A stretch of DNA of 64,000 bases from Hymenobacter wooponensis (GCF_004745865.1 NZ_SRKZ01000001.1:434001-498000), one strand, 5' to 3'; shown: positions 17,475 to 27,436, counted from the first letter of the stretch. Notes: generated by a model from the sequence alone, not told the origin. A program made the numbers and translations.

Positions 17475-19298
17475 ATGCATTCGATAGTATTACCCTCGTC
17501 CCCTGATTATTATCTCACCTTTTACGTTGCTGGCTTTGCAGTAGCAGGAGCCTTATTAACGTGGGAAGCGTACGTGCGACAATACGTGTGGCGCCGATGG
17601 CTTCCTCTACTGGCTGGCACGCTTCTGTGCCTGATTCTTGGTACACGCTTGGTAGCAGGCTCCAGCACCGAATGGCAGCACCTGCTTACCCACGGCGAGT
17701 GGACGGGCCCCGACAGCCGCTCTATCTTGGGCGGAATTATAGGAGCCACCTTGGCCTTGGCCGTGTTGCGGCGGGTTTTGGGCTTTAGCCGCAACGTGTA
17801 TGATGCTTTTGCTCTTCCCTTGTTTGTAGGCCTAGCGGTTCAAGGAGTGGGGTGCTTGCTTACGGGCTGCTGCTTCGGCACTTCCACAACCAGCCTGGTG
17901 GGGGTTTGCTACGCGCCCCATACCCTGCCCTTCCTGACGCAGGTTGCGCGGGGGGTACTACCGGCTACAGCGGCTCATTCCTTGCCAGTGCATCCGGCGC
18001 AGTTGTACCAGATTGTAACATGCTTGCTGATAGCCGGGCTGCTTAGTCTGCCCCGCACCCGCCAGCAAGTGCCGGGTCAGCAGTTTATTCTGGCCATTCT
18101 ACTGTACGCGGCGGGTCGTTTTGGGCTGGAATTTGTGCGTGACAGCGCCGGTGATGTAGTAGCCACTGCTCTTTGCGGTGGCCTGAAACAGGTACAATGG
18201 CTGTTGCTGTTAGCGGTAGCTGCACTGGCGGGTTTATGGATCTACCGGGGCCGTGCAGCCTTCCCCGTTTCCTCTTTCAGCTCGCTAGGCCACTGGCAGC
18301 CGCGGCTGGTCTTGGGGAGCCTTTTGGTAGTTACCGCATTGCTCAGCATTAACTGGCTGACGCTGCCGGAACAGTTGGTTGTGAAAAGTCTGCTGCTGGC
18401 TAGCCTGGTGCTGGAAGTCGGCCTGTGGCTGCGCCGACAGACGAGCCGGCCACCGCACGCCCTCATGCTGCCGGTGCTGTTGGGCGGGGCAGTTATGGTG
18501 CTGACCAGCCAGGCCCCGGCCTCCGATCCGCGGCGCTATACTACCGTCAGTGCAGGTGGCCTAGCGGGCACTTCTGAGCAATACTTTGGCTACCCCTACG
18601 GCTGCTCTGGCACGCAGCTTTCCACCTCCACTTACAAACAACGGTTTGCTATGGGGGCAGTTGGAGTAGCACGTACGTGGCCTCTGATGCGGACCAGCAC
18701 CATCACTTTAGGAGGAACCCTTGGGGTGGGCCGCAGCAACTTCCGGCCCCAGCAAGACACTATTTACGCGGGCAGCTCTTACACCAATATCAACCCCAAA
18801 CCCTTTGAGCGGGGCCACGCCTCGCTGCTGAGCTTTAGCCCCTACATGGAGGTTGCTAACCCCAAATACCTGCGGTTTGGCTTGGGCTTTCACTTAGGCG
18901 ATGTGGCCTACGACTACGCATATAAGCCCGGCCGGGTCAGCAACGTTAGAGTACAGAGCCTGCTGGAGGTAGGATTGATGAGGGTTGCCTTCCTCCACGC
19001 TAGCGTGAACTATGGTTTACAGGGCCTCGGCAATGGCTTTAGCACTGTCGGGGTGGGCACAGGAGCAGGCCAAGAGCGGTTTCGACTGGTTGGGGGCATA
19101 GCTATAGCCAACAGCGAAATGAATGCTGGTTTTTTTGACCAAACCGATGAGCAATCCTTCCCCTTCCTACAAGCCCAGATTCCTCTGGGCGAAAGTTGGA
19201 CGTTGGAACCCTTTGCCGCTACCAATTTCAGTAACATTCAGAGTTTTCAATTAAAGGCCAATTTTCGGTTGCCTAGCCGTCCTGCGGCCGATAAGTAA
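17475..19298 (+). CDS. Lgt-like multi-pass membrane protein with C-terminal beta-barrel-like domain
   Basis: The start chosen is ATG 17475 (607 residues; MHSIVLPSSPDYYLTFYVAG); a GTG at 17400 is also in frame. Residues up to about 260 match the prolipoprotein diacylglyceryl transferase family: SRSILGGIIGA, VGCLLTGCCFG, PVHPAQLYQ and GRFGLEFVRD appear in the family's order, with several helices. The Arg usually preceding the GxxxNG-type motif is replaced (LAVQGVGCLLTG), so true Lgt activity is doubtful. More helices follow to about 355. The last 240 residues change character: alternating amphipathic strands (FAMGAVGVARTW, ITLGGTLGVGRSNF, FGLGFHLGDVAYDY) as in outer-membrane barrels. Helical inner-membrane and barrel parts in one chain are topologically odd. 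Function unknown. Confidence 0.78.
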   Translation: MHSIVLPSSPDYYLTFYVAGFAVAGALLTWEAYVRQYVWRRWLPLLAGTLLCLILGTRLVAGSSTEWQHLLTHGEWTGPDSRSILGGIIGATLALAVLRRVLGFSRNVYDAFALPLFVGLAVQGVGCLLTGCCFGTSTTSLVGVCYAPHTLPFLTQVARGVLPATAAHSLPVHPAQLYQIVTCLLIAGLLSLPRTRQQVPGQQFILAILLYAAGRFGLEFVRDSAGDVVATALCGGLKQVQWLLLLAVAALAGLWIYRGRAAFPVSSFSSLGHWQPRLVLGSLLVVTALLSINWLTLPEQLVVKSLLLASLVLEVGLWLRRQTSRPPHALMLPVLLGGAVMVLTSQAPASDPRRYTTVSAGGLAGTSEQYFGYPYGCSGTQLSTSTYKQRFAMGAVGVARTWPLMRTSTITLGGTLGVGRSNFRPQQDTIYAGSSYTNINPKPFERGHASLLSFSPYMEVANPKYLRFGLGFHLGDVAYDYAYKPGRVSNVRVQSLLEVGLMRVAFLHASVNYGLQGLGNGFSTVGVGTGAGQERFRLVGGIAIANSEMNAGFFDQTDEQSFPFLQAQIPLGESWTLEPFAATNFSNIQSFQLKANFRLPSRPAADK

Positions 19299-19474
19299 TC
19301 AGTGGCATAGCCTGCCAATTGGTTCTAATAATGCCAGAACGCTATTGCCCATCTGCTCCATCTATACAGGTGAGCGTGGCATAAACTTCAGTGCTACACA
19401 CGGCAAGGCTGGTGTCACTGACTATGCGCAATACGTAAGATTCACACCGAAACTCGCTCTTTGGTCAGGACTGC

Positions 19475-19514
19475 AAAAGCCCACTCCCAAGTAAATTACT
19501 TAGGAGTGGGCTTT
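19475..19514. terminator. Bidirectional intrinsic terminator
   Basis: AAAGCCCACTCC pairs with GGAGTGGGCTTT across a 16-nt loop containing AAGTAAATTACTTA, itself self-complementary and extending the stem. It lies between the Lgt-like gene (rightward) and the convergent alpha/beta hydrolase (leftward), with A-run and T-run flanks. Confidence 0.88.
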
Positions 19515-19537
19515 GCGCAAGTGTGCTGCTACAGTTG

Positions 19538-20296
19538 CTAGGCCTGTATAACGGCCGCTTTAGTGCTATGCACCTGGCTGGCCGCTTCCATAATCACGGC
19601 TGCTACCTGTTCAGGCTGCGAGAGCATAACCACGTGGCTGGATGGCAGCGTGGTAGTGGTAGCATTCATTTTCTTGGCCAACGTGCGCTCCAAATCAGGG
19701 TTAATCATGCGGTCATTGGCCGCTACGATGTACCAGGAAGGCTTGGTTTTCCAGGCGGCTTGGGTGATTTTTTCCTGGAGAGCCGAGAAAGCCTGGGGCC
19801 CTTGGGTGGAAATCAGCACCTGCTGCTCGGTTTGAGGTAAGTCTTGGGCAAAATCCTCCATGATGCCCTTGGGCGTCATGCTTACAAAGCCGGAAGCATC
19901 AGGCCGAATTTCATCATTCCCGGGTGTAGCGGGGGCAGTTTGCACCAACTCCAGGAATGACTGCCCTTCTTCGGGGGCAGCGGCGGCCACGTACACCAGC
20001 CCGGCCACTTTCGCATCGTTGCCGGCTTCGGTGATAACCACGCCACCCCAGGAGTGGCCTACCAGCAGCACGGGGCCATCTTGCAGGGCCAGTGCCCGCT
20101 TGGTGGCAGCTACGTCGTCGGTGAGTGAGGTAAGCGGGTTTTGCACGGCCGTCACGTGGTAGCCTTTCGCCTGCAGCAGCGGAATTACCTTCGCCCAGCT
20201 AGAGCCATCGGCCCAGGTGCCGTGCACGAGTACTATGTTTTTGATGCCCGTCCGGGGTTGAGCTTCGCCGTTGCTATTTGAAGTATTGGAAACCAT
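19538..20296 (-). CDS. Alpha/beta hydrolase (esterase-like)
   Basis: A 252-residue soluble alpha/beta-hydrolase. Visible: oxyanion-side HGTWADGSSW (26-35), nucleophile elbow GHSWGG (Ser near 84), and the catalytic His in SSHVVMLSQPEQVA near the C-terminus. This pattern resembles small plant-type esterases and their bacterial relatives, which hydrolyse simple esters. No signal peptide. It is last of three hydrolase genes on the minus strand (117-bp gap to the previous one). Substrate unknown. Confidence 0.85.
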   Translation of the reverse strand: MVSNTSNSNGEAQPRTGIKNIVLVHGTWADGSSWAKVIPLLQAKGYHVTAVQNPLTSLTDDVAATKRALALQDGPVLLVGHSWGGVVITEAGNDAKVAGLVYVAAAAPEEGQSFLELVQTAPATPGNDEIRPDASGFVSMTPKGIMEDFAQDLPQTEQQVLISTQGPQAFSALQEKITQAAWKTKPSWYIVAANDRMINPDLERTLAKKMNATTTTLPSSHVVMLSQPEQVAAVIMEAASQVHSTKAAVIQA

Positions 20297-20413
20297 AAGA
20301 AAGTCAGGAAGTGCGCTAAGCGCAATGACAGATAGAATTCTCTTGGCGTGACTGGTTAAGCCTGCTTCAGCTTGCCCCCACGAGCCAGCTTGCGCCGAAT
20401 GCTCTAGGCCTGT

Positions 20414-21274
20414 TTAGTATTGCCTAAGACTACTGCCTGGCCTAGGAGGAGCCAAGTATTCTGTGGGCCGGCGGCTTGGCTCTTGTTTCAGGGCCTGCTG
20501 CTCTAGCCATTGCCGAATGAAGTCCGCTACATCGCGCCAAGTGGGCAGCCCCAGTACGAGATGGTTATTCCCGGTAAATTCCTTAAAGTCGGTGACCGAA
20601 CCAGAGCCCTGAGCATAGCGCTTAAAGTTGGCACGATTCAGCGCGGCCGGCATGATGTGGTCGTCGGAACCAGCTACGAGCAACAAGGGCACGTGCGGAC
20701 GCCGAAAGTCTACCCGCGCGGCCGCAGTCAACCCGTCGCGGGAGACGCGCTTAGACTCGGGCACAACCAGTGCCTCGTAAGTGGCGCGCTGCTCGGCTGG
20801 TAGCATGCCATTGGTGAAGGCATACTGCCACTGCCGCATCGACATCAGAAAGGTCTTGTTGACATTAGTGAGAAACCCCAATGGCCCCCAGGTAGCCCGC
20901 AAAAACGACCAGCTAAACGCGAATACCCCTTGCGGCGGAACCGAATGAATAGCCACGCCCGCGGCGGCCACATCGCGCTGCAGGAGCAGTTGGGTGACCA
21001 GCCCGCCCATGGAGTGCCCAATGAGAATGGGCTTCTCTGGCAGTTGCTTGATGACATCGGCAAAGGAATCAACCAACTGTTTCAGCCGTAACGACGCTAG
21101 GCGGGCATCGGGGTGGCGCCGACGCAGCTCCTCCACTGAGGCATTCTTGTAGGGCCACGGCGGTACCAGGCAGGTATAGCCATGGCCCTCAAAATAAGTC
21201 TTCCACTCGTTCCAGCAGCTGTGGTGCACAAAGGCGCCGGTCACGAACACAATGGTTTGAGGCCCGTGTTTCAT
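20414..21274 (-). CDS. Alpha/beta hydrolase
   Basis: 286 residues. Starts MKHGPQTIVFVTGAFVHHSCW. The nucleophile elbow is GHSMGG (Ser near 102), the acid lies in LLLVAGSDDHIMP, and the His in TGNNHLVLGLPTWRDVADFI. The layout matches the monoacylglycerol-lipase/haloperoxidase-like branch. No signal peptide. It begins 43 bp after the HSL-type esterase gene and is probably co-transcribed with it. Substrate not predictable. Confidence 0.85.
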   Translation of the reverse strand: MKHGPQTIVFVTGAFVHHSCWNEWKTYFEGHGYTCLVPPWPYKNASVEELRRRHPDARLASLRLKQLVDSFADVIKQLPEKPILIGHSMGGLVTQLLLQRDVAAAGVAIHSVPPQGVFAFSWSFLRATWGPLGFLTNVNKTFLMSMRQWQYAFTNGMLPAEQRATYEALVVPESKRVSRDGLTAAARVDFRRPHVPLLLVAGSDDHIMPAALNRANFKRYAQGSGSVTDFKEFTGNNHLVLGLPTWRDVADFIRQWLEQQALKQEPSRRPTEYLAPPRPGSSLRQY

Positions 21275-21317
21275 TTCTGGTCGCTGGTAAGGTTAATCAA
21301 CAGACCACGAATTGCTG

Positions 21318-22310
21318 CTAGCCGAGGTACTTCTTTAGCTCGGCGGCGGCCTGCACGAACAGGGACTTCACCTGGGGCAACTCAGCCAGCCCGTTAAGCA
21401 GCCCAAAATCATGGATCATGCCGTTGTAGCGCACTGTAGTTACGGGCACGCCGGCCTCGTCTAGTTTGCGACCGTAGGCCTCTCCCTCATCACGGAGCAC
21501 GTCGGCTTGTGCTACCTGAATAAGGGCGGGCGGCAGGCCTTGCAGCTGCTCTTTGGTGGCGTTGAGCGGAGAAGCGTATATCTCAGCCCGTTCGGCGGGG
21601 TCGGTGGTATAGTTGTCGTAGAGCCACTTCATCAGCGACGTAGTCAGGAACCGATCTTCGCCATATAGTTGGTACGATTCAGTAGTGAAGTCGGCGGCTA
21701 CGATGGGCCAGAACATCACTTGCAATTTGATGTGCGGGCCACCTTTCTCTTTCGCCATCAGGCAGGTTACAGTGGTCATGTTGCCCCCCACGCTGTTGCC
21801 CACTACCGCTAGGTTTTTTCCGTCCACGTTGATTTCCGCGCCATTTTCCGCAACCCACTTGGTGGCGGCGTAGATTTCGTTGATGGCCTGCGGGTATTGC
21901 GCATCGGGGCTGGGGGTATAGTTCACGAACACGGCCACGAAGCCCGATTCTACTACTAGGTCGCGTACCATGCGCTGGTGGGTGGGGAAGTCGCCCAGCA
22001 CCCAACCGCCGCCGTGAATGAAGATGAACACGGGCAGCACCGTATCAGTGGTACCGGTGGGGCGCACAATATGCAGCGGCACGGTGTAGCCGTCTTGCTC
22101 AATGGTGCGTTGCGTGACTTCAATACCCGATATATCTACTTGCACGGAGGCTTGGGCCCCTACTAGGCCTAGGCGGGCTTCGGCGGGCGACAGCGTTTCC
22201 AGGGGCGGGCCACCGGCACCGTTCAGGGCCGCTAGAAAGGTTTTGACTCCGCTCGCAACAGCGGGGTCTTGCGCTACGGGCAGCGGGAGTTCCATGGTGA
22301 GGTTGCTCAT
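21318..22310 (-). CDS. HSL-family alpha/beta hydrolase (acetyl esterase-like)
   Basis: Start taken at ATG 22310 (MSNLTMELPLP, 330 residues); an in-frame ATG at 22391 would add 27 residues lacking family similarity. The hormone-sensitive-lipase signature is clear: HGGGW oxyanion motif (IFIHGGGWVLGDF), nucleophile GNSVGG, acid Asp in VAQADVLRDEGEAY, His in RYNGMIHDFGLLN. Such enzymes hydrolyse short-chain acyl esters. It is first of three leftward hydrolase genes. Confidence 0.9.
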   Translation of the reverse strand: MSNLTMELPLPVAQDPAVASGVKTFLAALNGAGGPPLETLSPAEARLGLVGAQASVQVDISGIEVTQRTIEQDGYTVPLHIVRPTGTTDTVLPVFIFIHGGGWVLGDFPTHQRMVRDLVVESGFVAVFVNYTPSPDAQYPQAINEIYAATKWVAENGAEINVDGKNLAVVGNSVGGNMTTVTCLMAKEKGGPHIKLQVMFWPIVAADFTTESYQLYGEDRFLTTSLMKWLYDNYTTDPAERAEIYASPLNATKEQLQGLPPALIQVAQADVLRDEGEAYGRKLDEAGVPVTTVRYNGMIHDFGLLNGLAELPQVKSLFVQAAAELKKYLG

Positions 22311-22506
22311 CGTGGTAAGGAATGGAAGGGAGTAGCTTTCTAAAGCCCACTTTTGGATGGCGGTGAGCACAGCGCCGTGGTGATGTTGCAAACGTAGCGT
22401 CCGGCTGAGCCTTGGGAGCGGTATAAAGCCCGGATTAAGCAGTACTTTATGCTCAGTCTACTCGCTGGCGCGTAGCATTCTTGCGAAAAGCGCGCTACTT
22501 CGCACC

Positions 22507-24774
22507 ATGTCTCTCCCCCGCCCTTTTGGCAAGCTGCTCCTGCTGCTCCTCACGGTCAGTCTCTCTGCCTGGGGTGAGCCGCTGTATCCGCTACTTAGCC
22601 CGGCGCAGGTCAGTCAGTTGCAGACGCGCCTGCGCCAAGCCCAGCCCGACACTGGCCGCTTGCAGGTGTTGCTGCAGCTCAGCGGCGACCTGATTGCCAA
22701 ACACGATGAACTGGGCGCTCCGTTGGGTAATGCAGAGGCCTACTGCCGTCAGGCGCAAGCACTAAGCCAGGCCCAGCACGATACGGTGCACCTCATTGAA
22801 AGCCTGTATTACCTGGGGCAAATCAGGGCCATGGCGGGAAACAATGAGGCCGGGCAGCGTCTGATCCGGCGGGCTCTGCAGCTGAGCCGGCAGATTAATG
22901 CTAAGCAGCAGGAAGCCATAGGATGGTACTATTTAGGCAATACTTATCCGCGCGTTGAACAGGAGTTTCCGGCTAAAATCAGGTGCTACCAGCAAGCTAG
23001 GGAGCGCTTTCAACAGCTAGGCGGCAAGGCTGAAGAGGCCTATTTGCTTAAAACAATTGCCGATATGCACTTGCTGCAAGGCAATTCTGCCCAGGCTATA
23101 AGTGAGCTTCTGCAGGTAGCTAGCCTCTACCAAAAGGCGGGGCAGCGCAAGCTGCATTATACCTATGACTTATTGCGCGGAGCCCACCGCCAGATGGGTA
23201 ACTACAAGGAAGCCCTGCGTTATGGCCTAGCCTCCATAGAAAGCGCCCAGACCACGCACGACACGAGCGCAATTGGGGGCTTTTACGCCCGCACTGCCAG
23301 TCTGTACGTAGAGCTCCAACAGTACCCAGAGGCCCTGCGCTATTATGAAAAGTCCCTAACTAACTTCCGGCAAACCGGAGTACACATGGAGTCAGTGGCG
23401 GGTGAAATGGCCCGCGTCCTGATTGCCCAGCACAAGCCCGAGCAGGCCCTCAAGTCGTTTCTCGCCTACAGCCGGCAGGATACTTCCAGTGACCCAAAAA
23501 CAGCCATGTACCGGGCGCTTTATCTAGCGGAGTGCTACCTGGCGCTGAAGCGCTACGCCCGGGCTGAGCAGCACTACCTCCAGCTGATACAGCTCACCAA
23601 ATCAGGCATCGACGACGATATAAACAAGCTGGTAATCTACCAGGCCATTGGGAAGTTTTATCTCCAAACCAATCAGTACGATAAAGCCCGCTCGTACTTG
23701 GCGCAGGCGCTATACGTGAGCAAACGGAGCGGTTACTTGTTACGCGTGGCAGAAATACACCTGCTGCTGTTCAAAACCGACTCTGCTCAGGCCCACTACC
23801 CGGCGGCTATTGCGCACTACCAGGCCTACAAAGCCCTAAACGACTCTATCTTCAGTGCCGCCAAGAACAAGCAGCTAGCTAGCCTGCAAATTCAGTACGA
23901 CACCCACAAGAAAGAACAGAACATTGCGCTGCTTACCAAGCAAACCCAGGCTCAGCAGGCTCGCCTGAAGCAGCAGGAATTTCAGCGCAACGCCGTGGCA
24001 GTGGGTGCTTTGCTGTTGGTACTTGTGCTAGGCCTAGGCTACAACCGATACCGCCTCAAGCAGCATAGCAACCTTCTCTTAGAAGCCAAGCAGGCCGAAA
24101 TCAACCAGCAAAACCAAGCCCTTCAAGCGCTGCTGCTAGAAAAGGACTGGATGCTGAAGGAGATTCATCACCGCGTCAAGAACAACCTGGAGGTGATTAA
24201 TAGTCTCCTAGAAACCCAGGCAGATTATTTGCGTGATCCGGCGGCCATGGCGGCTCTGCGGGAGGGCCAAAACCGGGTGCACGCCATGGCGCTCATTCAT
24301 CAGAAGCTCTACCAAAGCAACAACCTGGCGGTAGTTGACATGCAGAGCTACATCCGTGGCATTGTTGAGCATTTGCTTGAGTCGTTTGATTGCCAGGAGT
24401 CGGTGCAGGTACAACTTGGGGTTGAGGCTGTGGAGTTGGAAGTTCAGCTGGCTACCCCTCTGGGCCTGATCATCAATGAAGCCTTGACCAACGCCCTCAA
24501 ATACGCCTTTCCCAATCAGCAGGGTGGCACGGTTACTATTGGGTTAGCCTCCCTAGGCCACAGGCACTATCAGCTACTCATTGAGGACGACGGTGTGGGC
24601 TTCCCACCGGAGTTTGACCCAGAGGATGACCAGACCATGGGGCTCACTATTATGCGCGGACTCAGCGGCCAGATGGATGGCACAATGCGCATTACCCAGA
24701 GCCGCGGCGTCCGCATTAGCCTTGCGTTTGAAGACGTACTGAACGTTAAGCGGTCAGTGCCATTGCTAGGCTAA
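22507..24774 (+). CDS. TPR-sensor histidine kinase, HisKA_2 type
   Basis: 755 residues: signal peptide (1-23), a long array of TPR-like helices (about 50-450) predicted outside the cytoplasm, a coiled stretch rich in Gln/Lys, one membrane helix (about 495-515), then a HisKA_2 dimerisation/phosphoacceptor region with EIHHRVKNNLEV (His near 553) and an HATPase domain with N-box NEALTNALKYAF (about 656) and DDGVGFP (about 693). TPR ectodomains are common in Bacteroidota kinases. It runs tail-to-tail (22 bp) with the sigma54-type response regulator, which may be its partner, though the opposite orientation leaves this open. Confidence 0.92.
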   Translation: MSLPRPFGKLLLLLLTVSLSAWGEPLYPLLSPAQVSQLQTRLRQAQPDTGRLQVLLQLSGDLIAKHDELGAPLGNAEAYCRQAQALSQAQHDTVHLIESLYYLGQIRAMAGNNEAGQRLIRRALQLSRQINAKQQEAIGWYYLGNTYPRVEQEFPAKIRCYQQARERFQQLGGKAEEAYLLKTIADMHLLQGNSAQAISELLQVASLYQKAGQRKLHYTYDLLRGAHRQMGNYKEALRYGLASIESAQTTHDTSAIGGFYARTASLYVELQQYPEALRYYEKSLTNFRQTGVHMESVAGEMARVLIAQHKPEQALKSFLAYSRQDTSSDPKTAMYRALYLAECYLALKRYARAEQHYLQLIQLTKSGIDDDINKLVIYQAIGKFYLQTNQYDKARSYLAQALYVSKRSGYLLRVAEIHLLLFKTDSAQAHYPAAIAHYQAYKALNDSIFSAAKNKQLASLQIQYDTHKKEQNIALLTKQTQAQQARLKQQEFQRNAVAVGALLLVLVLGLGYNRYRLKQHSNLLLEAKQAEINQQNQALQALLLEKDWMLKEIHHRVKNNLEVINSLLETQADYLRDPAAMAALREGQNRVHAMALIHQKLYQSNNLAVVDMQSYIRGIVEHLLESFDCQESVQVQLGVEAVELEVQLATPLGLIINEALTNALKYAFPNQQGGTVTIGLASLGHRHYQLLIEDDGVGFPPEFDPEDDQTMGLTIMRGLSGQMDGTMRITQSRGVRISLAFEDVLNVKRSVPLLG

Positions 24775-24796
24775 GCGGCTGGCTGCATAGTAGCTT

Positions 24797-27319
24797 CTAC
24801 CGGTGCGAAGTGATTTGCAGCTTCTTCATGCGCGACTCCAGAGTAGTTGGTTTTAGGTTTAGGAGTTCGGCAGCTCCACCCTGCCCTCGAATTCGGTTGT
24901 TTGACTTGGCCAGGGCGGCTAGAATGGTTTCGCGCATCGCATCCTGCATAGATTTGACTACACCGCCCGCCACCGGAGCCGGAGCCACTGCACCAGCTAC
25001 CAGGGGTTCCGGCAGCTCTAGCGTAGTGGAGCGGGACATGATGGCGGCCCGCTCCAGCACGTGCTCCAGCTCCCGAATGTTGCCAGGCCAGGTGTAGTGC
25101 TCTAACTGCTGGCGCATGGCCTGGGAAATGCCAGTTAGGGGTTTGCCCAGCTTTTTGCTGATGCGCTGCAGGAAATGCGCCGTTAGGGGCAGGATGTCTT
25201 CGGGCCGCTCGCGCAGGGGTGGTACGAGTATGGGAAATACGTTGAGCCGGTAGTACAAGTCGGCGCGGAAGCGGCCGGCGGCTACTTCTTCCTGCAGGTG
25301 GCGGTTGGTAGCCGCAATTACCCGCACATCAACCACAATGGGGCCCTTCCCGCCAATGCGCTCAATTTCCTTTTCCTGTAGCACGCGCAGCAGCTTGGCC
25401 TGCAATTCGGGCGGCAACTCCCCTATCTCATCTAGAAAGATGGTGCTGCCGTGGGCCAGCTCAAACTTACCAATGCGCTGATCCGTGGCCCCCGTATAAC
25501 TGCCACGCTCGTGGCCGAATAGCTCCGATTCAATCAGCTGAGGCGGCAGGGCGGCGCAGTTTACTTTTACCATGGTGCGCCCCGTACGCCCCGATAAGTT
25601 GTGCACGGCGCGGGCAACCAACTCCTTCCCCGTCCCGGTTTCGCCGGTTATCAGCACGGTATAATCGGTGGGAGCTACTTGGGCAATGCTATCGAATACG
25701 GCTAGCAGGGCCGGGCTGGTCCCTATTATCTCTTCAAAGTTGTGGCTGGTCTTGATTTCCTCGCTCAGGTAGGTTCGTTCCTGCTCCAGTTGCTCACTCA
25801 GGTGCTTTATTCGCTCAAAGGCCAGCAGGTTTTCCAACGCCAGCGCCAGCTCATTACTCAGGCTTTGCAAGGTCTGCAGGTCTTTATGAGTGAAAGCGTA
25901 CAATGCTTTGCTGGCAACTATCAGAGAGGCCACGGGCTGCCCCTTTATCACAATGGGCACGTACATTGACGAGCGCAGCTCCAGCCGCTCCCCGTAAAGT
26001 TTAGCTACCGGGCTTTGATCCTGCAATTCGGCAGGCTGGCGCCCCACATTGAGCGTGGGCTGCAGTAGCCAGGGCTCCATGTCAGCCACTAGCTGCGCCC
26101 AATTCAGGGGCGCAATGGTGGCGGGTGGGGCTAGTTCGGCCGCCGTCAGGGTCATAAACCGACCGTCCTTTTTTTGCACCGTGGCATTTAAGGCCCCAGC
26201 GTCTACCACCTGCCCTACCCGGTAAATGCTTAACAAGTCAACGCCCGGTAGCAACTCACTGACCGCTGCCGCTACCTGGGGTGTGATTTCGGCCATGGTT
26301 CGGCCATTCTGGAAAGCGCTAGCTACGGCTAGCTCGGCCGTTTTGAGGCGGCGGCGGGCGTCAATTTCTTCGCAGGCCAGTAGGTTATCAAGCGCTAAGG
26401 CAATCTGGGAGATAACCAGGTTCACGGCCTCGTAATCGGCGGGAGCAAAGGCGGCGGTATCGGTGCGGGCCAGTTGCAGGTTAGTGAAGGAACGCCGCTT
26501 CAGCACCACCGGCAGCACCAGCAAAGAGCGCACCCCAAACGTGTCGTGAATGGCGCGGGCCGTGAGGTATTCCTTGCACAGCGCTTCAAAGTCGGGGCCC
26601 GTAAAGATGCCTGGCTGCGCCCCCAGTCGGTCGGGGGTTTCCTGGTGCAGCTTCTCTAGTAACTCGTCGGAGGCGTTGGGGCCTAGCAGCGTGGGCAGGT
26701 GAATGCGCTCAAACGTACCCAAAGCGGTTTTGCGCAGCATTACCCAATAAAAAGATTGGTCTTCGGGCAGGGCAATGCGCAGGTTCAGGAAGGAAAATGG
26801 TACCAGCTTGTCAATTTGGGCTGCAATAGCCAGGCTGAGTTGGTCACGGTCGTGGAGGGTGATAATGGCGTTGTTGACGGCTACCTGAATTTGCTGTTGC
26901 TGCCGCAGCCGGGCTTCGGCGCTGTGGGCGTGGCGGTAGCGGGCAATTTCCAGCGTGGTAAGGACATCTTTGGCGCGGAAAGGCTTGTTGAGAAAGCCAA
27001 ACGGCTGGGTCACTTTGGCCGCTTCCAACACACTGTCGGAGAGGTTAGCCGACAAAAACACGAACGGAATGTGTTGCTCATTCAGCCAATTAACCAAGTC
27101 TAGGCCTGTTTGCTCGCCCTTCAGGAAAATATCCAGCAGCACAATATCTGGGGGCGTTTGGGCTATGGCTCGTTGGGCTTCTGCCACTGTTTTGGCCAGT
27201 CCGATAACCTGATAACCTGCTTTGCTCAGGATACGCTGCAAGTTATTGGCAATCAGGAACTCATCCTCTACAATGAGAATACTAGCGGCCAGAGCAAGTT
27301 CGGAGCGAGATGGGACCAT
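24797..27319 (-). CDS. Sigma54-type response regulator: REC-GAF-GAF-AAA+-Fis HTH
   Basis: The ATG at 27319 gives 840 residues with the receiver domain starting at once (ILIVEDEF 14-21, phospho-acceptor D63 in VLLDIF, K near 115 in FLNKPF). ATGs near 27448-27484 would add up to 55 low-complexity residues encoded by the CTCCGAAA array, so they are unlikely. Two GAF-like domains follow (about 155-340 and 350-520). The AAA+ domain has Walker A GETGTGKE (about 555), the sigma54-contact loop GSYTGA instead of GAFTGA (about 606), and Walker [12 protein letters not shown] (about 630). A Fis-type HTH closes the protein (about 800-838). It would activate sigma54 promoters when phosphorylated; a candidate target lies immediately upstream. 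Confidence 0.92.
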   Translation of the reverse strand: MVPSRSELALAASILIVEDEFLIANNLQRILSKAGYQVIGLAKTVAEAQRAIAQTPPDIVLLDIFLKGEQTGLDLVNWLNEQHIPFVFLSANLSDSVLEAAKVTQPFGFLNKPFRAKDVLTTLEIARYRHAHSAEARLRQQQQIQVAVNNAIITLHDRDQLSLAIAAQIDKLVPFSFLNLRIALPEDQSFYWVMLRKTALGTFERIHLPTLLGPNASDELLEKLHQETPDRLGAQPGIFTGPDFEALCKEYLTARAIHDTFGVRSLLVLPVVLKRRSFTNLQLARTDTAAFAPADYEAVNLVISQIALALDNLLACEEIDARRRLKTAELAVASAFQNGRTMAEITPQVAAAVSELLPGVDLLSIYRVGQVVDAGALNATVQKKDGRFMTLTAAELAPPATIAPLNWAQLVADMEPWLLQPTLNVGRQPAELQDQSPVAKLYGERLELRSSMYVPIVIKGQPVASLIVASKALYAFTHKDLQTLQSLSNELALALENLLAFERIKHLSEQLEQERTYLSEEIKTSHNFEEIIGTSPALLAVFDSIAQVAPTDYTVLITGETGTGKELVARAVHNLSGRTGRTMVKVNCAALPPQLIESELFGHERGSYTGATDQRIGKFELAHGSTIFLDEIGELPPELQAKLLRVLQEKEIERIGGKGPIVVDVRVIAATNRHLQEEVAAGRFRADLYYRLNVFPILVPPLRERPEDILPLTAHFLQRISKKLGKPLTGISQAMRQQLEHYTWPGNIRELEHVLERAAIMSRSTTLELPEPLVAGAVAPAPVAGGVVKSMQDAMRETILAALAKSNNRIRGQGGAAELLNLKPTTLESRMKKLQITSHR

Positions 27320-27378
27320 ACTGGGCAAGGCGACGACTACAAAAACGAGGGTATGAGGAATGAGGCGCAAGGTAGAAA

Positions 27379-27436
27379 CCTCCGAACAGCCTCCGAAACC
27401 ACCTCCGATATTTCGGAGCCTACGCTTTTTCGGAGG
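27379..27436. promoter_or_regulatory. Array of five CTCCGAAA-type half-sites (candidate enhancer)
   Basis: Half-sites: CCTCCGAA at 27379-27386, CCTCCGAAA at 27390-27398 and CCTCCGATA at 27402-27410 in direct orientation at 11-12-bp steps, then inverted TATTTCGGAG at 27409-27418 and TTTTTCGGAGG at 27426-27436. CTCCGA/TCGGAG around 27403-27418 forms a palindrome. The array lies between the sigma54-type regulator (leftward) and the AraC genes (rightward), about 100-150 bp upstream of the candidate -24/-12 promoter, the usual distance for an enhancer of this activator class. Confidence 0.6.

Noticed and set aside
17475..19298. Calling the Lgt-like protein the housekeeping lgt gene
   Set aside because: The conserved Arg of the core motif is missing, the Cys-rich GCLLTGCCFG form is atypical and a large C-terminal domain is added.
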